A DNA stretch of 64,000 bases from Elmis aenea (GCA_947652605.1 OX393583.1:5621222-5685221), one strand, 5' to 3'. Counted from the first letter of the stretch, positions 33,801 through 45,375 are shown. The notes: generated by a model not told the origin, from the letters alone. A program made the numbers and translations.

Positions 33801-35931
33801 TACAGGGATGCGCAAAAGTATGGAAACAAACAAATATCTAGAACACTATTAAAAATATTTCAATGAAATTTGGTATTTGACCGTTATCGTATATTCCGGA
33901 TTCGATAAAAATATTGAGGTTGCGATACGACTTCCGGTTAAACCGGAAACGGACTCAAACTTTGAAATTTTAAATGGAACACCCTGTATATTTTTATATT
34001 TTTGGATTCCTCTTTAAATTTACTTCAAAAAATGTTTGAGGTTGTATGGGGCTTAAGTCGACCGTTTTCGTTAAAATCACATTTTTATGAAAATTTTGAG
34101 CTATACAGCATTGTTAAAAATTTTCAACATTTAAGAACTTTGAAATTGCAAGTAATTTTTTTTTTAAGTTTATGTTGACAATAAGCTTACCAACACTTTG
34201 CACAACGTACATTTAAAAAATATTATACAGGGCGTTTTTTACGCTTGTTCAAACTTGTACAACTTTAAACATCTATAACTCATTTTTCTTAAATACAACA
34301 CCCTGTATATTTTTACACATTCTTATAGAAACTTGATTTCTCTTTCGAAAACATAAAGGCTGTTTTTCACCTAAAATTGATATTTTCCGAGATATCGCGA
34401 TTTTATTGTTAATTATTAGGGCAACGTAATATTTTCAAGTAGGCTATGAAGAAAGGCAGTGTTAATTTAAACAATTGAAAGAAAAAAAAAACAAGAAACT
34501 TATAAATTTATTTTTTCCGTACAAATTTTTGACATTTTGTTAACGAATTTTACCATTATTACTTTTGAATTAAGATTTTTTTAAATTATTTATGCATTTA
34601 TTTGTTGGACCAGTGTGATGACAAATACTAAATCCTATAAACTATTTTTTGCGTGTTTGCAATACGACTTTTGGTTTAACCGACCCAACCCTAACCTTTT
34701 TTTAAATTTAAACATAAGGCAGGTCAGTTATTATTTTTTTTAATCAGCGTTTTTTTTTTCGCGTACCTAATACTTTATCTATTGGTTTTATTATGACTTT
34801 ATAAACGATCAAACTCAATTGTATGAGCAATATTTTGGCCCTGATAAGGACCGATTAATTTTTGCCAAGTCGTGTGATACGAAGCGCTCAAGGTTTCTTC
34901 TCGGTCTTCTTGGGCAAGAGGACGCAGAACAGAAAATATTGCGAATTTATAAAAATTAACAAAATAGGGAATACAAAAATGTAATGGATACGATGCTCGA
35001 AATGACCACCATTTACTTCTTGGCAGTAGGCTAACCTATGCCGAAATTCCGTAAGAATGTTTAAAACCACATCTGGCGAGATTCTTCCAAGTTCTTTTGT
35101 TATTCGGTTTTTCAGTTGGCCAAGTGGGTGTGCATAAACATTAGATTTTAAATGTCCCCCAAAAAAGAAAGCTAATGGAGTTAAATTCGTTAACAAAAAT
35201 GTCAAAAATTTGTACGGAAAAGATAAATTTATAAGTTTCTTCTTTTTTTTTTTTTCAATTGTTTAAATTAACACTGTCTTCCTTCATAGCCTACTTGAAA
35301 ATATTACGTTGCCCTAATAATTAACAATAAAATCGCGATATCTCAGAAAATATCAATTTTAGGTGAAAAACAGCCTTTATGTTTTCGAAAGAGAAATCAA
35401 TTTTCTATAAGAATGTGTAAAAATATACAGGGTGTTGTATTTAAGAAAAATGAGTTATAGATGTTTAAAGTTGTACAAGTTTGAACAAGCGTAAAAAACG
35501 CCCTGTATAATATTTTTTAAATGTACGTTGTGCAAAGTGTTAGTAAGCTTATTGTCAACATAAACTTAAAAAAAAATTACTTGCAATTTCAAAGTTCTTA
35601 AATGTTAAAAATTTTTAACAATGCTGTATAGCTCAAAATTTTCATAAAAATGTGATTTTAACGAAAACTGTCGACTTAAGCCCCATACAACCTCAAACAT
35701 TTTTTGAAGTAAATTTAAAGAGGAATCCAAAAATATAAAAATATACAGGGTGTTCCATTTAAAATTTCAAAGTTTGAGTCCGTTTCCGGTTGAACCGGAA
35801 GTCGTATCGCAACCTCAATATTTTTATCGAATCCGGAATATACGATAACGGTCAAATACAAAATTTCATTGAAATATTTTTAATAGTGTTCTAGATATTT
35901 GTTTGTTTCCATACTTTTGCGCATCCCTGTA
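33801..35931. mobile_element. 2.1-kb palindromic Tc1/mariner-derived element
   Basis: Arms of about 750 bases (33803-34554 and 35177-35929) are inverted copies, starting CAGGGATGCGCAAAAGTATG, and are flanked by TA (33801-33802 and 35930-35931). The loop of about 620 bases holds the C-terminus of a Tc1/mariner transposase on the minus strand. Modules bounded by TACAGGGCG/CACCCTGTA lie within the arms at 34225-34309 and 35426-35509, plus a single GGAACACCCTGTATA box near 33975. It is the best evidence that the palindromic elements here derive from the Tc1/mariner superfamily. Confidence 0.9.
34960..35205 (-). pseudogene. Tc1/mariner transposase C-terminal remnant in the palindrome loop
   Basis: The minus-strand frame reads LTPLAFFFGGHLKSNVYAHP, LKNRITKELGRISPDVV, then EFRHRLAYCQEVNGGHFEHR. 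In intact insect transposases this region reads SPDLTPLDFFLWGxxKxxVY..., ending with RLxxCxxxxGGHFEH. The Asp of the last catalytic motif region is changed (PLAFFFGG instead of PLDFFLWG), and all upstream parts are missing. The last ~35 residues of the open frame run into unrelated sequence. Confidence 0.85.
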
Positions 35932-36046
35932 TACTCTATTAGCCTTTTGTATTCTATTATTCAGTTTACTGTTTTATTTAACAAAATGCCCAAGTATTAA
36001 AGCTGCTAGCTTGTTCTATTAATTCTCTATCCACTCCAATTTGTAT

Positions 36047-36487
36047 TTAATCTTTTTCGTTTGATACTATCATGATTTTAGTTTCATCTTTATTCATTTT
36101 CATTCCATTTTCCGTTAATGATTGGTTCCAGATATTTAAGTTTTCTTCTAGGTCCCATTGACTTCCTGCTATGATAGCTACATCATCTGCGAAGGGGCGT
36201 TCTGTTATATTAATACGTTCTAGTTGTCTATCCAATATAGATGGGTTTTGTTCCTTTACTCTTAGTTCATCCATGTTAGTAATAAATAGCATTGGGCTCA
36301 AGCTTCCTTCTTGTCTCACTCCTCCCCTTGTTGTAAAAGCCTCTGACTTAATGTTCTTACTTATTATATAGTTTCTTGTTTCTTTGTATAGGCATTTAGT
36401 GTCTTTGATTAGTTTGCTGTTAACATTTCTTTTTTGTAGGCTTTCCCAAATTTTTGTTCGCGAAACTTTATCAAACGCCTTTTCCAT
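36047..36487 (-). pseudogene. Reverse-transcriptase domain fragment
   Basis: A 146-codon frame contains MEKAFDKVSRTKIWESLQKR (RT motif A region, with the catalytic Asp codon just before the frame start), RGGVRQEGSLSPMLFITNMD (motif B) and RPFADDVAIIAGSQWDLEEN (catalytic FADD, motif C). Motif B normally reads RQGxxLSP; here Gly is Glu (RQEGS). Polymerases of this type copy the element's RNA at a nicked target. This copy lacks endonuclease, fingers and a complete thumb in one frame. Confidence 0.9.
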
Positions 36488-37017
36488 GTCTAAAAAAAGC
36501 TAGGTAAACCGTGTTTGATCTAGCCAAATTTCTACATAATATGATTTCTTTTAAAAGTGATATGTAGTAACTTATTAATACACATGACTTTACTGCTTTG
36601 TTTTCAGAAGAGGTTATCTAATATGTTTTTGACAAGAACTAAAGATTCTCAGTTCACAGATTACTAAGCTCTGAGTTAATTATTACAAATCAACAAGAAA
36701 TCGCAAACCTTTTTGTGCAAAATAACATTAAATTTTGCGAATCTTAGATGCAGACGTAAAATTAGTTGAACTCGTGAAGCATGAAATTATTTCGTTCAAA
36801 GTATAACTTAGCCATATTTATGTGGATAAACGGTGAACTTATTAAGTAAAATAAACTTGTTCTTGAAGTACATATAACCGCTCTCTTTCTGGGGTTCATT
36901 ATTTCTTATTCTTTCAGTCACGTTAAAAACTGTGGACGTCAAACAATTTCTCAAAAATACATTCCATAAACTGATGTCACTGTTGACTAACAAAAAGAAC
37001 ACCTAAAGACTTTATTT

Positions 37018-37510
37018 TTACGGGGTTTCGCGCGGTTTTCCGGAACCGCTAAAGATAATTTCAAAAAATTTGCACAGACCTACTCGCAAAGGATGCGCGC
37101 ATCGAAAAATAATGAATTTTGATTTTTTTCCAACACGGGCTCATAGCCAATGCGATTGCAAATTTGAAGGACACCTTTCGGAAGGCCGTGGATGATATCA
37201 AAACAATTTTAAATAGCGTGTTCTTCACGTCATCGGATGCGCTTTTCTATAGGTACAATTTGAGCACCAAATTAAGTTTTTCGGGACAAAAATAACGAAG
37301 TTATGAATTTTTTTGACAACCGAGATGTTTTTTTTTCTCCGAGCGAACTCCGTATTTAACGGGGTTATCGTTTTTCGCGCGATTCTGCGGAACCGTTAGG
37401 GATACTTAAAAAAAAAAATGCACAGGCCTACTCGCAAAGGATGCGTGCATCGAAAAATGACGAATTTTGATTTTTTAAAAACACGGTCTCATAGCCAACG
37501 CGATCGCAAG
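37018..37510 (+). repeat. Direct repeat, two units about 340 bp apart
   Basis: CGGGGTTTCGCGCGGTTTTC at 37021 and CGGGGTTATCGTTTTTCGCG at 37360 begin two similar units. Both contain CTACTCGCAAAGGATGCG followed by GCATCGAAAAAT and a CATAGCCAA(T/C)GCGAT box. The sequence is richer in CG than its surroundings and is a piece of an unclassified repeat with internal tandem structure. Confidence 0.65.
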
Positions 37511-37544
37511 TATGGCCAATTAAGATTTTGAGTCTGGATGTCGC

Positions 37545-38375
37545 CAATGGTCAATCCTAGTCACGATTACAATCTAATTACTACACTACATAGCACTGTA
37601 CTCTGCTTTTGTACGCTTTCAGTCTACACAAATTCAAAAGAATTTAATCCTTGTGAGCCTACGCACTAGTTTTTGATTATCGAGAAGTTGGAGCACCAAC
37701 GTTGGAAAGTCTGTAAAGCCTCTCCTCGTGGCTTTTGGCTGCTTTTTTAATTTCTTCCTGGACAGATTCAACCTGGAGTTTCCGGTGTAAATCGCTGTTC
37801 CGAACATACCAAGGAGCATTCACTATGCGCTTCTTAATACACGGTTTTGGAATGTTTGAAGACAGCTGTAGTTGCTTTTTTTCGTACAGCCCCATAATTG
37901 TAGTCCATATGTCCAAACAGGCTTGAGCACTTGTTTGTAAAGGAGCAGTTTATTTTGGATAGAAAGCTGGGAATTTCTTCCTATCAGTCAATACATATCT
38001 TTATACTTTATCTTCAGCTGTTCCGTTTTTTTTTTTGACGTGTTCCTTCCACTTTAACTTCACGTCTAAGTTTAGGCCAAGATATTTAGCAGTTTTTTTG
38101 CAAGGGATTATATTATTATTTAGATACACTGGTAGGTAGTTTATTCTTTTGTTGGTGAGATTAACGTGGACAGATTTTTCTTCGTTAATTTTTATGTGCC
38201 ACTGTTTTGTCCATCCATATATTTGATTGACTGTGCTTTGGAGATTTTCTGTTGTTTCTTCTATGGTTGCTCCTGTAGTTAGAATTGCGGTGTCGTCAGC
38301 AAATGTGGCGAGTTTTATGTTTTGTGTTTCTGGAATGTCATGTGTATACAGCAGGTACAATACCGGTCCAAGGAC
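37545..38375 (-). mobile_element. Jockey-like retrotransposon 3' half
   Basis: Minus-strand reading: NIKLATFADDTAILTTGATI (catalytic FADD, about 38310-38250), YGWTKQWHIKINEEKSVHVN, YLGLNLDVKLKWKEHVKKK (about 38080-38025), then, after a frameshift, the C-terminal part with NAPWYVRNSDLHRKLQVESV (about 37825-37765) and ALQLLDN-like end in another frame. The 3' UTR (GTCTGGATGTCGCCAATGG in + orientation near 37532) is shared with the + strand copy ending near 53400. 5' truncated just before the FADD block. Confidence 0.9.
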
Positions 38376-39229
38376 ACGTCCAATAATGAATCATTTTTTT
38401 TTTAAATATTGCATGATTAGTGGTCCTTTACGTTTTTAAAATTATTGCAGAGCTTCTGGATTTTACAAAATGTTGATCGTTCAACCGATAATTGATGTTC
38501 TGGCTAAATTTCAAGCCAAAAGTGACAACAGTTAATTGTAAAATAAAGGAATGGAAGAAAAAGTTGTTATGGCGATAAATTTGTGTTAAGCGAATTGTGT
38601 TTCTTGAACAAATCACTACATTACCAAGTTGGTGCAATTTTACGGTCGTTAATTTTGACTTTAATTGTCAATTACGTCCTAAAATTTTTTTAATTAGTTT
38701 TCAGCATTCAGGGCATTTTTTATACTAAATTTTGGCAGTAAACACAGTTTAACGTACCCAAATTCGATGTGTGTCAATGTAACTTAATTTTAATTGTCGT
38801 GGCAAATTAACTTTTGCACTAAATATTTAAATTAAAAGTGCGTCTGCTTTCAAAGTTGGCCAAACAGCGCCAATAACGCATGATTAACGGTTAATTAAGA
38901 GGTAAATGAGGAGTTGGGTGCGTAACCAAGTCTTTTTCCCTCAGCTTTCTTCATAACGGTTCTTGAAACAGGTGACTCATTGTTACATAACGTATTTAAC
39001 CTGGACATAAAAATATTTATTGCGCATAACTTACGCGCGTTAAAAAATAAGTGAAAGCACTAATGGGTTTCAAGGTCGATCGCTATCTTTCAAGTGCTTA
39101 AATACGTTATCTGTACGCTGTTAAACATTTAAAGTTTCATGAATATATTTACAAGAGCCCTATAATGTGTAGGTATTTGATAAAACTGAACTGATGTTTT
39201 AAACTTCTAAAATGTGTAAAATCTTTTTC

Positions 39230-39475
39230 TTTATATTTTCTACTCCTAAGCTTTTTCTGATTTTATGATTGCCAATCTTACTAGGCTACATCTTTCTATT
39301 CTTCTCAAAAATCTCATCTCGTGCGTCTGCATCCTTTGTGTTCGTTTGCGTCTCAGTCCCCAAGTTTTTGAACTGCAGGTAACTATTGGTACGTACACTG
39401 CATTGAACACTCGCGTCTTAGTTTCTTTTGAGCTCTTCCTCTTAATTTTCAAGCATCTATTAGTAGAGTGTTAAC
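39230..39475 (-). mobile_element. Non-LTR retrotransposon C-terminal fragment
   Basis: The minus-strand frame reads SSKETKTRVFNAVYVPIVT, SSKTWGLRRKRTQRMQTHEM and RFLRRIERCSL. This is the same region as RIQVQEMRIMRRIEG in the copy at 23284-24572, but it is too divergent to be a recent duplicate. Confidence 0.75.
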
Positions 39476-39537
39476 AAATTCATCACTGCATCTGTTCTGC
39501 TTTTTGGACCGTCTCTTTTTTTGACCTCTGCTGCGTA

Positions 39538-40130
39538 TTACTGGGCCAATCTGGCAGTATGAACCTTAGCTGCATCATGATGAAACAACAACTTTTTCTT
39601 CTCCACAGGATTCAGTCTTGAAATTTTTCTTCCACCAAAGATTTCAACACTTTTTTGAAAGTGCTTTGCATTATTTTCACTTATGATGGCACTCGGATAA
39701 GTCCCAAGCATCCTCTTCACGAAATAATTCCGACCATCACAAGTTGGGAAGCTAACCTCTACTTTGTCCAACAAATCTAAGTTTCGGACACGTTTTCACC
39801 ATCTTTGACGTAACAAATCTTACTTTTATCATTGCAATAGTCAACTATGTGTCCAGCTTCATGCAGTGGCACTACACACTTTGATCTTTGACCTGCCATA
39901 CAGGTTTCTTGCATTTGTCTTGCGGTTTGCGATGTGCGATGGTTTTAGCACATGAACTTTTCGGCCTCCTTTTTCCCCAAGTCTCCGTAGGTGACCTTCC
40001 GGATGGTCTTTGGATCGCTTTCGACTGCCTTGGCCATCTGACGTTGACTCGGCAGGTTTTCCTTGCTGAACGTTCTGGAGATCTTCTTTTAGACTTCGCT
40101 AGTTACCTTTTAAGGTTTCTGTTTTAAAGG
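39538..40130 (-). pseudogene. Decayed Tc1/mariner-like transposase (tentative)
   Basis: Minus-strand blocks in different frames are SQRQMAKAVESDPKTIRKVT with YGDLGKK (helix-turn-helix-like, about 40040-39970) and, nearer the 3' end, KKLLFHHDAAKVHTARLAQ (about 39600-39540), which resembles the FQQDxAPxH motif around the second catalytic Asp. The intervening part contains stops. A related feature is a + strand frame at 39888-40127 on the opposite strand, which I take as a shadow. Confidence 0.45.
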
Positions 40131-40504
40131 CGGAAAAGGATTGTTTCGGCCCGGAATTGACGCCTTACACCGTCACAGTGGATCACAATTTGTATTACAT
40201 CCAAACTGATATCAATTCCATAGGAATTTAATAGAGATTAGGTGGCTCTTTTGGAATAACGTTACTTAAAAAGAATTTTTACAGTAGTCTTATCTTATCT
40301 TTCGGTGATAACAACTTTGGCTTTTTTGCTAATAACTTGGGAAATTGACAGCCACAAAGTTGAGAGTGTAAACAATAATTAATTATGCAGAAAGATACAG
40401 AAAGCATAGTGTTCCTCCATGACAAAGCTTGGCCGCATAGATCTTTGTCTGCTAAACGAAAACTGCTTGGGTTTGACAATAAAGTTTTGTGAGAATAAAT
40501 GAAA

Positions 40505-41255
40505 AAAGTAGTGTCCACATAGACGGGCCACTATTGAGGAATCTCGTAAACGGTAAGAGAGCTACAAAGAAGTTTAAATTAGACAAATTGTTTCCCTTTC
40601 TGAGGTCCATGGCACTGTAGATAATATACAAAAATCAAATTAAGCGTTATTTTTTTTAAATCGTTAATAACTCAGTTATTATTAATTATTAATGGTACAA
40701 AATATGTTTAGGGAAAAAGTTGTAGATGTTTTTACTCACTGTAAAATGAGAGCAAACATTTGTTTCATTATTGTAATTCCTAGGATAAATTACAAACTTG
40801 CATTTGTTTAAATTTTAAATGGAAACCTAGTCGGCTATGACCTCAGAAAAAAGCATTTGTTTCCCTCTTTTTAATAATATAAGATTTAATGTATTTATTT
40901 TATATTAGGTTCAAAACAAGTACAATTCAATAAAAAGTCCCTATGAAGTTATAGGGGGCCATCAATTTAAACAATACTGAAAAAAAATTTTTTTTTTTAT
41001 AGTGCGTAAAAACTTTTTCCCTAAAAATATTTCTTTACCATCAAGTACAACCGAGTTATTAACGATTTAAAAATACCCATTTTGATTTTCGTTTATTATC
41101 TAGCGTGCTATGGAACTTTTTTAAAACATTAACGCATCACTGAGTAGGTCTCAGAAAGGGGGGAACAAGTTGTCTAATTTAAACTTTTGTATAGCTCTTA
41201 CCCTTTACCAGAACCTAATAGTGGCTCTTCTAGGTGAACCACCCTGTATATTGCA
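40505..41255. mobile_element. Degenerate palindromic element with a CACCCTGTA end
   Basis: The arms, about 40510-40745 and 41000-41254, are imperfect inverted copies: GGTAAGAGAGCTACAAAG pairs with TTTGTATAGCTCTTACC, and TTTAAATTAGACAAATTG with CAAGTTGTCTAATTTAAAC. The right end is GAACCACCCTGTATA; the left end has decayed. No coding sequence. It belongs with the TACAGGG-type palindromes of the window but is older than the others judging by the mismatches. Confidence 0.7.
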
Positions 41256-42099
41256 TTGTACAAGAATCATTTTACATCATTGGCTATAGATTTTTCTGTA
41301 ATTCACAAAAATATAAAGTTTATAGGGGGTTTTCTCTAAAAATAACAAACTTATAGGGGCGCGACCGTCAAACTGAATCGCCTTTTTGTAAGATTGCTAC
41401 TGACGAAGGGATAGAAGTTTCGAAACACGTCTAGCAATTCTGCAAGAAATCCTTCATATGATATAATAACAATTCTTAAGGAAGCTCATTTATATTTAAT
41501 AGACTTTATATTGCTTTACTGTCTTAACGTTAATGTTATTAAACATAAATTATTATTTATCAACACTTTACGTCAAAGAACTATTGTGGCAATTTAAAAT
41601 AATTTACACTAATTACCTACTCTAAAATTTTAATTAAGTGCAAAAGCGATCGTAATTAACTACCGATAATTAAGTTGAATTTAATTAAGCAACGATTGTA
41701 GAAATCCAAACTTCACACATAAAAAAAAATTGGTTATGGAAATTATTTCCTCTATGTGCAAACTTTTCAATTTATTTAATTGAGATCACAAAGGATTAAT
41801 TTTTTTATGACTAGAAAATCCAATTAATTTAATAACGTTTAAATTGTTGTGTATTGCAAAATAGTTCTGTGCCCGGTAGCCTAGCAATTATTTCAAATGT
41901 CATAAATTTTACATAACATTTATCGAAATAATTAGGTACATGTAGTGTGTCGAATGGCGTTGGATAATTCCAATGAAAAGTAACTTGGATTTGGCTTCGT
42001 CACAAGAATTTAGCTCATAAGTATCAATATTTTTGTCAGCCAAAAAATAGTTACTCGATTTTCAGTTCATGCAACACAGAAATGTTCAAAAATCCAGTA
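41256..42099. other. Spacer with a GACGAAGG...GAAACACGTC motif
   Basis: CTACTGACGAAGGGATAGAAG is followed by TTTCGAAACACGTCTAGC near 41398-41438, similar to motifs near 43015 and (inverted) 23090. The rest is AT-rich with nothing recognisable. Confidence 0.3.
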
Positions 42100-42339
42100 A
42101 TGGGCGTTTACACTAATTTTTAATTTCTTCAGAATTTGATAGATTTGGTGTTCAGAATATCGTATGTGAAGTTAAAATTGTTTAAATCAACTTCGTTTAT
42201 TTATTATTAACGATTAAAGTTTTCCCGCGGCAAGTTGCGCCGTAAACGGCTTGGACGATGCGCACGAGAAATGACGTCACACTCCGTACGTACTCGTTGA
42301 GGCAAATCACGCGTGTGCTTGTGTAAATATAACGCAACC

Positions 42340-42537
42340 ATGTCGTTGTACAGAAAGTGGTGTTTTGTGCCTGAATGTAAGACCACTTCTACAAAAAACC
42401 CAGAAAAATTGTTTTTTGCTGTTCCGGAAAATTCCACCAAAGAAAAAAATGGTTTGATGCAGCAAGACGTTGTATTGCCGACGTAAGCGAAAAAAACTAA
42501 ATTATATTGTTGCGAAGACCATTTAAAATTTGAATAA
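42340..42537 (+). pseudogene. THAP zinc-finger domain, frameshifted
   Basis: From ATG at 42340 the frame reads MSLYRKWCFVPECKTTSTKN and PEKLFFAVPENS: the C-x4-C start and the invariant Pro of THAP domains. After a frameshift the next frame continues KKWFDAARRCIADVSEKN (with the THAP Trp), and a second shift gives KLYCCEDHLKF, the C-x2-H end. So all four zinc ligands and the core Trp/Pro are present, in three frames. THAP domains bind DNA in P-element transposases and many host proteins. This copy cannot be translated intact. The rest of the protein is not recognisable. Confidence 0.85.
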
Positions 42538-42954
42538 ACTAAAAAATATATTAAATAGTATTTATGCAAAAAAAATAAACGCTAAAGTGAAAAACATTAT
42601 CATTAAGCAGTATCATTAGCATTAAGCATTAACCATATGGCAATAATATGTAATATGAAGCAGCCTATTACTTTCTAACAAAAAAATCTGCAGTTTTAAA
42701 CAATACTTATTTGTAGTATGCTATTTGGTGCATGTTTATATGTTTGATTAAAAATGCTGATTAGTGTTAAAGCACTGTTGCTTCGTTTATGAAATTTGTA
42801 TTATATTTATACTGAACTAACAGTGCTTGTTTTACAAAAAGCCATATACCTTTTTTTATATGATCTAAGCATAAAACTGATAACATTCAAAACTTATAAG
42901 TGTAAATTAATATAGTAGAATCATTGAATTGAACATTATCTACTATTAAATAAA

Positions 42955-43010
42955 CGAAAAGTTATAAGTTATAAGTTATAATAAGTTATAAGTATATATA
43001 ATATAATTTT
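42955..43010 (+). repeat. Simple ATAAGTTATAAGTTATA repeat
   Basis: Several tandem ATAAGTT units near 42960-42995, followed by TATATAATATAA. It precedes a CCTGAGGATGACGATAAAAT...GAAACATGTC motif at 43015-43060. Confidence 0.6.
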
Positions 43011-43734
43011 TAGCCCTGAGGATGACGATAAAATAACATTGGCGAAACATGTCGGATCTTTTTTAAAAAAAGAATTTGCAACGAATAAACCTGTTTGAGA
43101 ACCAGCAACTTTTCGTTTATTTAACCTATAATCAAACAAAAGGAGAAAGCAACTTTATCAATTATCTACTATTATATATAGGCCATATTTTATTTACCTC
43201 GAATTTAAGATTAATTTTGTAAGTTTTTTAGATATCGCTATGACTAAAAGAGTAGTAGGTAAATTTTTTTAATGTTTACAATCACCTATTATTAAACAAT
43301 AAACTGAAACATACTTTTTGTTCATATTTTCACCTGTTAAATGACCTTAGTATAATATCGAATTATTTCTACAAAATAATTAATTTACTTACACATTTGC
43401 TTTGTTTTAAATTGAAATATGCACTAAACTAACAACTAGTTAAAACCTCTCGCAATACTGTATACGTAAAGAATATTTGAACACAAATATGCCTGGTCCA
43501 GGAATGTCATATTTGTTTATGTTAAAAACATTTAAGATATGTTGTGAAGCCACCCTGAGGGGTCTCGGGGTTGGCTTGAGATCATTCTTTTGCTAATACT
43601 GTTAAAAGGCAGTACTGTTTGTATTTTATTCATTATAATAAAATGTAATTGTTGTTCGATTACGTTTATTATTTATAATCGACGGCCAAAGTACGCCCCT
43701 GCGGCGTCTTCGTCGCGCGCTTCGCGCCTAACAT

Positions 43735-43862
43735 AATAATAATAATAATCTTTATTTGTTCTGAATATCCCAAAAAAAAGGTGTAGAACTTGTCACAATA
43801 ATAATTTACGTACATTGCAATAATATACATAGTTAATAAAAGAAAAAACATATTATATTAAA
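43735..43862 (-). mobile_element. Retrotransposon 3' UTR and (ATT)n tail
   Basis: The minus strand matches 4815-4946: AGTTCTACACC, TTTGGGATATTCAGAACA and AATAAAGATTATTATTATTA are shared. Only about 125 bases of the 3' end were inserted, with no coding part. Confidence 0.85.
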
Positions 43863-44649
43863 ATATATAACAACTTGTCATTATGCGATGCATAGGAACT
43901 AGTCCGCTGCACATGGACTGTGCGGAGAGTGACGTCACGGCCAATCACAGCGCGTTTCAGAATTTGAAATAGAAAGGGCATTTTAAAAATTTATTTCTCG
44001 GAACTGGATGTTTTTTTTTTAATTTTTGGTGGTTGAGAATAAACTTTATAGCTCAGATTATCATTTAAAAAATATTTTATCAAGTTTTATTTTTTTGTGT
44101 AAACGCCCATTCGAGGTCTCACTTTTAATGTTGCGCTGTCTTCTCAGAACTGCAGGTCATTTGTTAAGTACTACAGTTGTTTGATGGCAATTACGGTTTT
44201 ACCAATTACTACAATTAGAACCCCACACTTGCTCAATACTTTAAGCACCATGCAATAGAAAAGCAAATGAAACTCTAGGTTATTTGCTTTCAGAATCTAA
44301 GTGTGTTTGCACATAAGCAATCTAAATTAAAACAAATATAATTTGCTTCATTGCAAAATAACTTGGAAGATTATTTTTATAATCAGGAGAATTTGTACGA
44401 AGCAAATGTATTTAGTAGCTGTGATTGCAAAATGTTAATTATTTGTGGGCAAGTTTGTTACGTTAAGTTTGCCAATATCAAAAAAGATTATAATGCAGAG
44501 TATTGTGTTAATCAGGACGTCCCTTCGAATTTTCTCAGAAAAATAACACACAGATTCTTCTTGTTAAAATGAAACTGTATCAAAGAATGCAGATACCAAT
44601 ATTTCGTACGTCTTTATTTCATCTTTCAAGTAATTGCATGATATTTAAT

Positions 44650-45375
44650 GAAAACAGAACACTAAGAAAGCCCACTGGGGTTGAAATGAAATAAAACCAA
44701 TATCCTTAACAGAACTAGCCTTTGCAGATGATGTGTTGCTATCAGCTAAAAGTGAAAACGACTTGCAACTCAATCTAGACATATGGGCAGATACATTAAG
44801 TAGATATAGTATGAGAATATTAATATAACAAAGACAAAGGCTATGGTTATACCGAAAAATCATGAACCAGTTACAATTATGCTAGAACCAAAAAAGATAA
44901 AGCAGGTAGAGAATTTTAAATATTAAGGAACAATAATTGCAGAGAATGATAAATTGGAGGAAGAACTGAATAATAGAATGGCGGCAAAAACGAAATTTTA
45001 CTACGCCACTAATAAATGTTTGATAAGTAAGAAGGAGATATCAAAAGAAACGAAGACGCGAGTTTTTAATGCAGTGTACGTACCCATTCTCACGTAGATA
45101 CAGTTCAGAAACTTGGACACTAACACAAAAACAAAGAATACAGGCACAGAAAATGAGATTTCTGCGAAGAACAGAGGGATGTAGACTGATAGATAAAATC
45201 AGTAATGAAAGAATTCGAAAAAACCTAGGAGTAACAGATATTAAGAAAAAGTTGGAGACGAATCAATTAAGATGGCCTTCATATTTACAAAAAATTTTAG
45301 TTTCATTTATTCTGTAGAGATCTGTAGAGATCAAAATAGGTGGTAATCAGAGGGCGAGAGATCCGGTGAATAGAT
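44650..45375 (+). mobile_element. Non-LTR retrotransposon 3' half, + strand
   Basis: In + order: ELAFADDVLLSAKSENDLQL (catalytic FADD, about 44715-44775), WADTLSRYSM, a region with AENDKLEEELNNRMAAKTKF (about 44935-45000), KETKTRVFNAVYVPI (about 45050), then RIQAQKMRFLRRTEGCRL (about 45135-45190) and GVTDIKKKLETNQLRW. Frames change several times. It is the same family as 23284-24572 (minus) and is more complete over the middle. 5' truncated right before the FADD block. Confidence 0.88.

Larger units (their letters stand above)
33585..36500 (-). mobile_element. Non-LTR retrotransposon interrupted by a palindromic element
   Basis: On the minus strand the reverse-transcriptase part lies at 36487-36047 and the later part at 33800-33585, with the palindrome 33803-35929 between them. 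Joining the two flanks at the single TA target restores a frame through NRVYDALSKG into HINKRVISKKTKTKICKSIY and ILTYGCETL. The retrotransposon was therefore there first. The 5' part is missing at 36500 where the frame ends after MEKAFDKVSR. Confidence 0.85.
42102..44110 (+). mobile_element. THAP-domain DNA transposon remnant
   Basis: TGGGCGTTTACAC at 42102-42114 and its inverse GTGTAAACGCCCA at about 44098-44110 suggest terminal repeats of a roughly 2-kb element. Near its left end is a THAP-domain relic (42340). TGACGTCA-like, CpG-rich stretches lie near both ends (ATGACGTCAC near 42270 and GTGACGTCAC near 43930). A retrotransposon tail was later inserted at about 43735-43860. I see no target duplication, and no transposase catalytic domain. 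P-element-like ancestry is suggested by the THAP domain, which is the DNA-binding domain of P transposases. Confidence 0.5.

Noticed and set aside
42207..42569. A 120-codon minus-strand frame opposite the THAP region.
   Set aside because: The + strand shows THAP zinc ligands in order; the minus frame is its shadow.
44351..44572. A 73-codon + strand frame with several cysteines.
   Set aside because: The cysteine spacing fits no zinc-binding pattern and there is no supporting context.
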